Shown here piece by piece: positions 6,281 through 10,077 of a DNA stretch of 10,077 nucleotides (position 1 is its first letter; each line of letters opens with the position of its first letter). Both the position numbers and the translations under genes were made by a program. This stretch comes from JANMAT01 sp031359995. Its GTDB lineage: Bacteria; Actinomycetota; Acidimicrobiia; Acidimicrobiales; Ilumatobacteraceae. The stretch lies in the NCBI GenBank assembly GCA_031359995.1, contig JANMAT010000104.1, positions 1 through 10,077 of the forward strand, given 5' to 3'. A model generated the notes under the pieces. It was given only the letters and a program-made list of their open reading frames with translations, did no database searches and was not told the origin of the DNA.

Positions 6281-7105
6281 TCAGGGGTCGACGCTGCTGA
6301 GGAACGCGTCGAGGTGACCGAGGTAGGCGGCCAGCGTGACCTCCGCGTGGATCGTGTGGGCCGAACCCGGCACATCGATCACGTGGGCGTGCGGGTTCAC
6401 CGCGGCGAACGTGACGGCGTCCTCGGGCGTGAACACCGCGCCCACCGCGGGGTCGGCCCGCAGCACCATGACGGGCACGGCGAGGTGCACCGTGGGGTCG
6501 AAGCCGCGCCACACGGTGCCGTCGAGCGCGGCATCCATCGTGGCGGGGTCCCACGACTGCAAGGCCCGGCAGCGGGCGTCGATCTCGGCCTCGCTGTCGC
6601 CGGGCGTGGTGAACACCCGGTACGCGTCCAGCGGCGCGCCGGCCGCCTGCAACTGGCGCACGCCAGCCACCATGGCCGGGAAGAACTTCGCGGCCGGGCT
6701 GGCGGCGCGCCGCACTGCGTCACCCTCGAAGAAGGGCGGGTCCTCCAGGAACAAAGCCCGCACCAGATCGGGACGCGCCGTCGCCAGCGCGCCGGCGACG
6801 ACACCGCCCAGCGAGTGCCCGGCCACGATGGCCGGCGCGAGGCCCAGCGTCTCGATCAGCGCGGCGATGTCGGCGGCGTAGCTCGGCGCGTCGTAGGCGT
6901 CGGGGGCGGCGCGGGTCGACTCACCGTGGCCGCGCTGGTCGACGGCAACGATCTGCACGTCGGCCCGGGCGGCGAGGTGGACGACCACCGGACCGTACGA
7001 GAGGCGGCTCGACGACAGGCCGTGCAGGAGCACGACCGCCGGCGAACCGGGAGGCCCGACACGTTCGATGGCGAGGGACTGACCGGTGGCGAGCTCGATG
7101 TTCAT
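6281..7105 (-). CDS. alpha/beta-hydrolase (esterase/lactonase-like)
   Basis: The 274-residue protein has the complete alpha/beta-hydrolase layout: LLHG oxyanion strand (26-29), DQRGHGES (56-63), nucleophile elbow GHSLG with Ser98, acid Asp218 in MVLRADP and catalytic His250 in GSAHTIH. No signal peptide is present, so it is cytoplasmic. The ATG at 7105-7103 shares one base with the monooxygenase stop (TGATG) and has no Shine-Dalgarno of its own, which implies coupled translation. Baeyer-Villiger enzymes make esters or lactones, and paired hydrolases commonly open them, so hydrolysis of the monooxygenase product is the best functional guess. The exact substrate cannot be read from sequence. 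Epoxide hydrolase or haloalkane dehalogenase activity is less likely because the nucleophile is Ser rather than Asp. Confidence 0.85.
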   Translation of the reverse strand: MNIELATGQSLAIERVGPPGSPAVVLLHGLSSSRLSYGPVVVHLAARADVQIVAVDQRGHGESTRAAPDAYDAPSYAADIAALIETLGLAPAIVAGHSLGGVVAGALATARPDLVRALFLEDPPFFEGDAVRRAASPAAKFFPAMVAGVRQLQAAGAPLDAYRVFTTPGDSEAEIDARCRALQSWDPATMDAALDGTVWRGFDPTVHLAVPVMVLRADPAVGAVFTPEDAVTFAAVNPHAHVIDVPGSAHTIHAEVTLAAYLGHLDAFLSSVDP

Positions 7106-8958
7106 CAGCCGAAGACGTACGGTTCCATCGTCTCCTGGGCCTGGCGCCGGATCTTGTGCCAGTTGCCGCCGCCGTAGTACGCCAGGCTGCCGGGCGCGGC
7201 GTCGCCGTGACCGTTGTAGTACGAGAGGCAGTCGCGCAACGGCGCGGTGGCGATGTCGGCCATGCGGCAGTGCTCGGCGTAGTCCTCTTCGGGCTGCTGG
7301 GCCACGTCGACCTTCTGCTGCTTGTCGGCCCGCATCGTCTCGAGCATCCACACGATGTAGTCGCCGTGGGCGTCGATGGCGTCGGTGAAGTTGAAGCTGC
7401 CGCCGCCGCCCTGCGGGCCGGTCACGATGAACAGGTTCGGGAAGCCGCGGCTGTGGATGCCGAGAAACGTGCGGGTCCCGTCGGTCTGCCACTTCTCGCT
7501 CAGGGTGCGGCCGTTGCGGCCCACGATCATGTTGAACGTGGACGTGGCCATCCACTGGAAACCGGTGGCGTAGATGAGCACGTCGAGCGGGTACTCGACG
7601 CCGTCGTGCACGATGCCCCGTTCGTTGATCTCCTTCACACCCAAGGGCGCGGTGTCCACCAGGTGCACGTTGGGCTTGTTGAACGACGGCAGGAACTCGT
7701 CGTGGAAGGTGGGTCGCTTGCAGCCGTAGGGGTAGTAGGGCTTGAGCGCGGCGGCCGTCGTCGGATCCTCGACGATGGCGTCCACCCGGGCGCGGATCTG
7801 CTCCATGATGCGGAAGTTCGTGCCGAGCTGACGCTGCACGAGGTCCTCCTGCGAGAGACGTTCCTGGTGCTCCTTGCGCTCGCGGTAGTCGGCGACCTTG
7901 CCGGCCAGGTAGTCGTCGTTGGCCTTGATGGCGGTGCGACCCTCGGAGATCTTGGCGAAGCGGGCCCGCCGGGCGCGCGCCCAGCCCGGCTCCTTCGACC
8001 ACTCCTCGATCTCCTCGGGCGTGGTGGCCCGCTGGTCGCGCACGTCGACGGTGGACGGGGTGCGCTGGAACACGTAGAGGTCCTTTACGATCCTGGCCAG
8101 CTCGGGCACGACCTGCACGGCAGTGGCGCCGGTGCCGATGATGCCGACGCGCTTGTCGTTCAGGTCGATGTTGTAGTTCCACCGCGACGTGTGGAACGCG
8201 TCGCCCTGGAACTTCTCCATGCCCTCGATGCGGGCCAGCTTCGGGCTGGTGAGGATGCCGTTGGCCAGCACGACGAAACGGGCGCGCATCGTGTCGCCGC
8301 GGTCGGTGTACACGGTCCAGCGACCTGTCTCCTCGTCCCACTCGGAACGCTGGACGGTGGTGTGGAACAGGCAGTGGTCGTAGAAGCGGAACTTGTCGGC
8401 CATGGTCTGGCAGTACTCGAGGATCTCGAATCCTGAAGCGAACTTCATCGTCGGGATGTAGCCCGTCTCCTCGAGCAGCGGGAAGTAGCTGTAGGCCTCC
8501 ACGTCGCAGGCGATGCCCGGGTACCGGTTCCAGTACCAGGTGCCGCCGACGTCGCCGCCCTTCTCGCAGAAGCGCACGTCGTCGAAGCCGGCCTGGCTGA
8601 GCTTGTACCACAGGAGCAGACCGGCGAAGCCGGCGCCGATCACCAGCACGTCGCACTCGTCGGTGAGCGACTCGCGCGGAACGGGCGGCTCGGAGTACAC
8701 GTCTTCGAGGTACTTGGCGAACTCGCCGTCCATGGGCATGTAGTCGGCGGCACCGCGGCGCGCCTCCTTGAACTCCAGGTACTTCGCCTGCTCCTCGGCG
8801 TTGAACACCGCACCCACCGGCGCGGGCGGCAGCACCTTCAGCGCCTCGTCGGAGATGACCGAGTAGCCCTTGCCGACGATCTTCTCGGTGGCCTTGGCCG
8901 CCTTGGTGTGGAAGATCTTCCGCCCGCTGACCGGATCGACCTCGATGGCGTCAGCCAT
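7105..8958 (-). CDS. flavin-dependent Baeyer-Villiger monooxygenase
   Basis: A 617-residue FAD/NADPH class B monooxygenase that would insert one oxygen next to a ketone to give an ester or lactone. It shows the FAD Rossmann motif GAGFAG (108-113), GGTWYWNRYPGIACD (138-152), the diagnostic type I Baeyer-Villiger fingerprint FQGDAFHTSRW (250-260; FxGxxxHTxxW) and the NADPH Rossmann GTGATA (275-280). YATGFQWMAT and GPQGGGGSFNF lie further on. About 100 residues precede the first Rossmann fold, a long N-terminal extension compared with cyclohexanone monooxygenase. ATG 8958 is chosen because purine-rich GGGGGACAGGGGAC precedes it and MADAIEVDPVSGRKIF looks like a genuine N-terminus; the frame remains open upstream to 9366 but lacks coding character. 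It heads an operon with the hydrolase. Steroid, terpenoid or cyclic aliphatic ketones are possible substrates. Confidence 0.9.
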   Translation of the reverse strand: MADAIEVDPVSGRKIFHTKAAKATEKIVGKGYSVISDEALKVLPPAPVGAVFNAEEQAKYLEFKEARRGAADYMPMDGEFAKYLEDVYSEPPVPRESLTDECDVLVIGAGFAGLLLWYKLSQAGFDDVRFCEKGGDVGGTWYWNRYPGIACDVEAYSYFPLLEETGYIPTMKFASGFEILEYCQTMADKFRFYDHCLFHTTVQRSEWDEETGRWTVYTDRGDTMRARFVVLANGILTSPKLARIEGMEKFQGDAFHTSRWNYNIDLNDKRVGIIGTGATAVQVVPELARIVKDLYVFQRTPSTVDVRDQRATTPEEIEEWSKEPGWARARRARFAKISEGRTAIKANDDYLAGKVADYRERKEHQERLSQEDLVQRQLGTNFRIMEQIRARVDAIVEDPTTAAALKPYYPYGCKRPTFHDEFLPSFNKPNVHLVDTAPLGVKEINERGIVHDGVEYPLDVLIYATGFQWMATSTFNMIVGRNGRTLSEKWQTDGTRTFLGIHSRGFPNLFIVTGPQGGGGSFNFTDAIDAHGDYIVWMLETMRADKQQKVDVAQQPEEDYAEHCRMADIATAPLRDCLSYYNGHGDAAPGSLAYYGGGNWHKIRRQAQETMEPYVFG

Positions 8959-9038
8959 GTCCCCTGTCCCCCTGCTCACGTGCTCCCGGCCGCCGGCGCA
9001 CCCCAGCCACGGCCGAGCCGACCCCCTGTCGTGGACCC

Positions 9039-9044
9039 ACCGTA
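9039..9044 (-). promoter_or_regulatory. candidate -10 box for the monooxygenase operon
   Basis: On the minus strand, GATACGGT contains TACGGT (TAnnnT), the same hexamer as in the DUF222 promoter copy, about 80 nt upstream of ATG 8958. No good -35 is seen. The 190-bp divergent gap 8959-9148 holds no gene and also no clear operator. Confidence 0.25.
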
Positions 9045-9120
9045 TCCGGTGCGGCCGAAAGTCGCCTTTTCGGGCACGCTCCCCGCCCAGCGGGACCGTG
9101 GGCGGCCGGGTCGGGCTCGT

Positions 9121-9145
9121 TACGCTGTCTCTGACCGACGAGGAG
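9121..9145 (+). promoter_or_regulatory. candidate -10 box and ribosome binding site of corA
   Basis: TACGCT (9121-9126) fits TAnnnT and would start a short leader near 9133. GAGGAG at 9140-9145 is a strong Shine-Dalgarno, although only 3 nt separate it from ATG 9149. The Shine-Dalgarno is the firmer of the two and supports that start. Confidence 0.4.
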
Positions 9146-9148
9146 CCC

Positions 9149-10077
9149 ATGACCGCCGCCGCCCACACGCGCGTGTACCGCAACGGAGTGCTCGAAGCCG
9201 AGGGCTTCGACGTGGCCCATGTGTCCGAGTACCTCGACCAGCCCGACACCATCGTGTGGGTCGACTTCTGCGCGCCGTCGAAGGACCAGCTGCACGAGCT
9301 GGCCGCCGAGCTCGGCCTGCACGAGCTCGCCGTCGAGGACGCCCTCGGTCCGCACCAGCGGCCCAAGCTCGACCACTACGACTCGCACCTCTTCCTGTCG
9401 GCCCACGCCGTCGAGGTCAGCACGGCCACGGGCGGTCTGGAAGAAACCGAGATCGACGCGTTCATCAACGCCCGGTGGATGATCACCGTCCGCAAGAACG
9501 AGGGCTTCCCGATCGCCCAGGTGATGCAACGCTGGGACCGGTCGCCCGACCTGGCCAAGCACGGCGTGAGCTTTCTGCTGTACGGGCTGCTCGATCTGGT
9601 GGTCGACGGCTACTTCGATGCGGTGCAGACGTTCGACGACTTCTACGACGAGGTGAGCGAGGGCATCTTCGCCGAGCAGCCGCTCGACCCGTCGCAGCAG
9701 CGCGACTGGTTCAAGATGCGTCAGGCCCTCGTGCGCTTCCACCGTCTCGTCGTGCCGATGCGCGAGGCGGTGAGCGCACTGATGCGCCGCGAGCAGTCGG
9801 CGGTGGCCGAGCCGCTGTACCCGTACTTCCAGGACGTGTACGACCACGTCCTGCGCGTCAGCGAGTCCACCGACGCGCTGCGCGACCTGGTGAGCACCAT
9901 CGTCGAGACCAACATCAGCCTGCGCGACTACCGCCAGAACCAGGTGATGAAGAAGGTCACGAGCTGGGCAGCCATCGTCGCGGTCCCCACGCTCATCACC
10001 GGCTTCTACGGCATGAACGTGCCGTATCCGGGCGCAGGCCAGCGATCGGGGTTCCTCCTGTCGCTGGCGCTCATCGT
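9149..10077 (+). CDS. corA: CorA-family magnesium/cobalt transporter (partial, 3' end outside window)
   Basis: ATG 9149 opens a frame that runs unbroken to the window end (309 complete codons). The N-terminal cytoplasmic domain (about 1-240) has the CorA features VWVDFCAPS (36-44), ELGLHELAVEDAL, RPKLDHYDSHLFL, and a long charged helix ending in TNISLRDYRQNQVMKKVTSW. The first membrane segment, SWAAIVAVPTLITGFYGMNV, carries the signature GMN at 288-290, which forms the Mg2+ selectivity filter in the pentameric channel. The second membrane segment is cut by the window. CorA mediates Mg2+ uptake, and in some members Co2+ or Ni2+. It is divergent from the monooxygenase operon with a 190-bp gap, and nothing suggests a functional link with it. 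Confidence 0.92.
   Translation, partial: MTAAAHTRVYRNGVLEAEGFDVAHVSEYLDQPDTIVWVDFCAPSKDQLHELAAELGLHELAVEDALGPHQRPKLDHYDSHLFLSAHAVEVSTATGGLEETEIDAFINARWMITVRKNEGFPIAQVMQRWDRSPDLAKHGVSFLLYGLLDLVVDGYFDAVQTFDDFYDEVSEGIFAEQPLDPSQQRDWFKMRQALVRFHRLVVPMREAVSALMRREQSAVAEPLYPYFQDVYDHVLRVSESTDALRDLVSTIVETNISLRDYRQNQVMKKVTSWAAIVAVPTLITGFYGMNVPYPGAGQRSGFLLSLALI

Noticed and set aside
7156..8436. 426-codon plus-strand open frame across the monooxygenase
   Set aside because: Antisense to a well-supported gene; Val/Gly/His-rich composition is typical of a complementary-strand shadow.
9149..9366. Extending the monooxygenase upstream to the ATG at 9366
   Set aside because: The extension would overlap the start of corA, lacks coding character, and ATG 8958 has a good purine-rich leader and a plausible N-terminus.
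1..10077. CRISPR array, tRNA, rRNA, transposase or phage genes
   Set aside because: No regularly spaced repeats, cloverleaf or rRNA-like stretches, and no recombinase-type protein were seen on either strand.

Overview
The window is about 70% G+C with actinobacterial codon use. It carries a DUF222/HNH '13E12-type' gene with a promoter that looks leaderless, a molybdate ABC transporter, a LAL-type LuxR regulator fragment and a Baeyer-Villiger monooxygenase. This fits an actinomycete. An Acidimicrobiia-like high-GC lineage is my guess, not something the sequence proves.

Left part (1-1690): the last 24 codons of an unidentified gene, then a GC hairpin. Next comes a direct repeat in which a promoter-plus-start-codon module occurs twice, 146 bp apart. 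The second copy drives an HNH endonuclease-like DUF222 gene (308-1513), which ends in a strong hairpin. This block looks like a self-contained, repeat-family transcription unit. Centre-left (1688-3597): modB and modC overlap by 4 nt and encode the permease and ATPase of a molybdate importer. No modA is in view.

Centre (3598-6280): a scarred region. A strong ribosome binding site, partly folded into a 14-bp hairpin, precedes a signal-peptide ORF. After about 190 residues this ORF turns, without a frame break, into the middle of a LAL-family LuxR regulator that has lost its ATPase domain. The regulator is itself broken by an apparent one-base loss in a G run at 4931-4934 before its C-terminal HTH. 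Just beyond it, on the other strand, lie about 20 codons of a glyoxalase/VOC protein that then dissolve. Together this looks like at least one deletion joining unrelated genes, followed by decay; an assembly error is the main alternative.

Right part (6281-10077): an operon on the minus strand, a Baeyer-Villiger monooxygenase (7105-8958) followed by an alpha/beta-hydrolase (6281-7105) through a TGATG stop-start overlap. The likely logic is ketone to ester or lactone, then ester hydrolysis. The VOC remnant lies 19 nt downstream and was probably a third operon member. Divergent from the monooxygenase is a CorA-type magnesium channel gene, cut by the window edge after its GMN motif.

I saw no tRNA, rRNA, CRISPR array, transposase or phage gene. 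The most unusual points are the chimeric secreted-protein/LAL ORF, the hairpin over its ribosome binding site, and the duplicated promoter module of the DUF222 gene.
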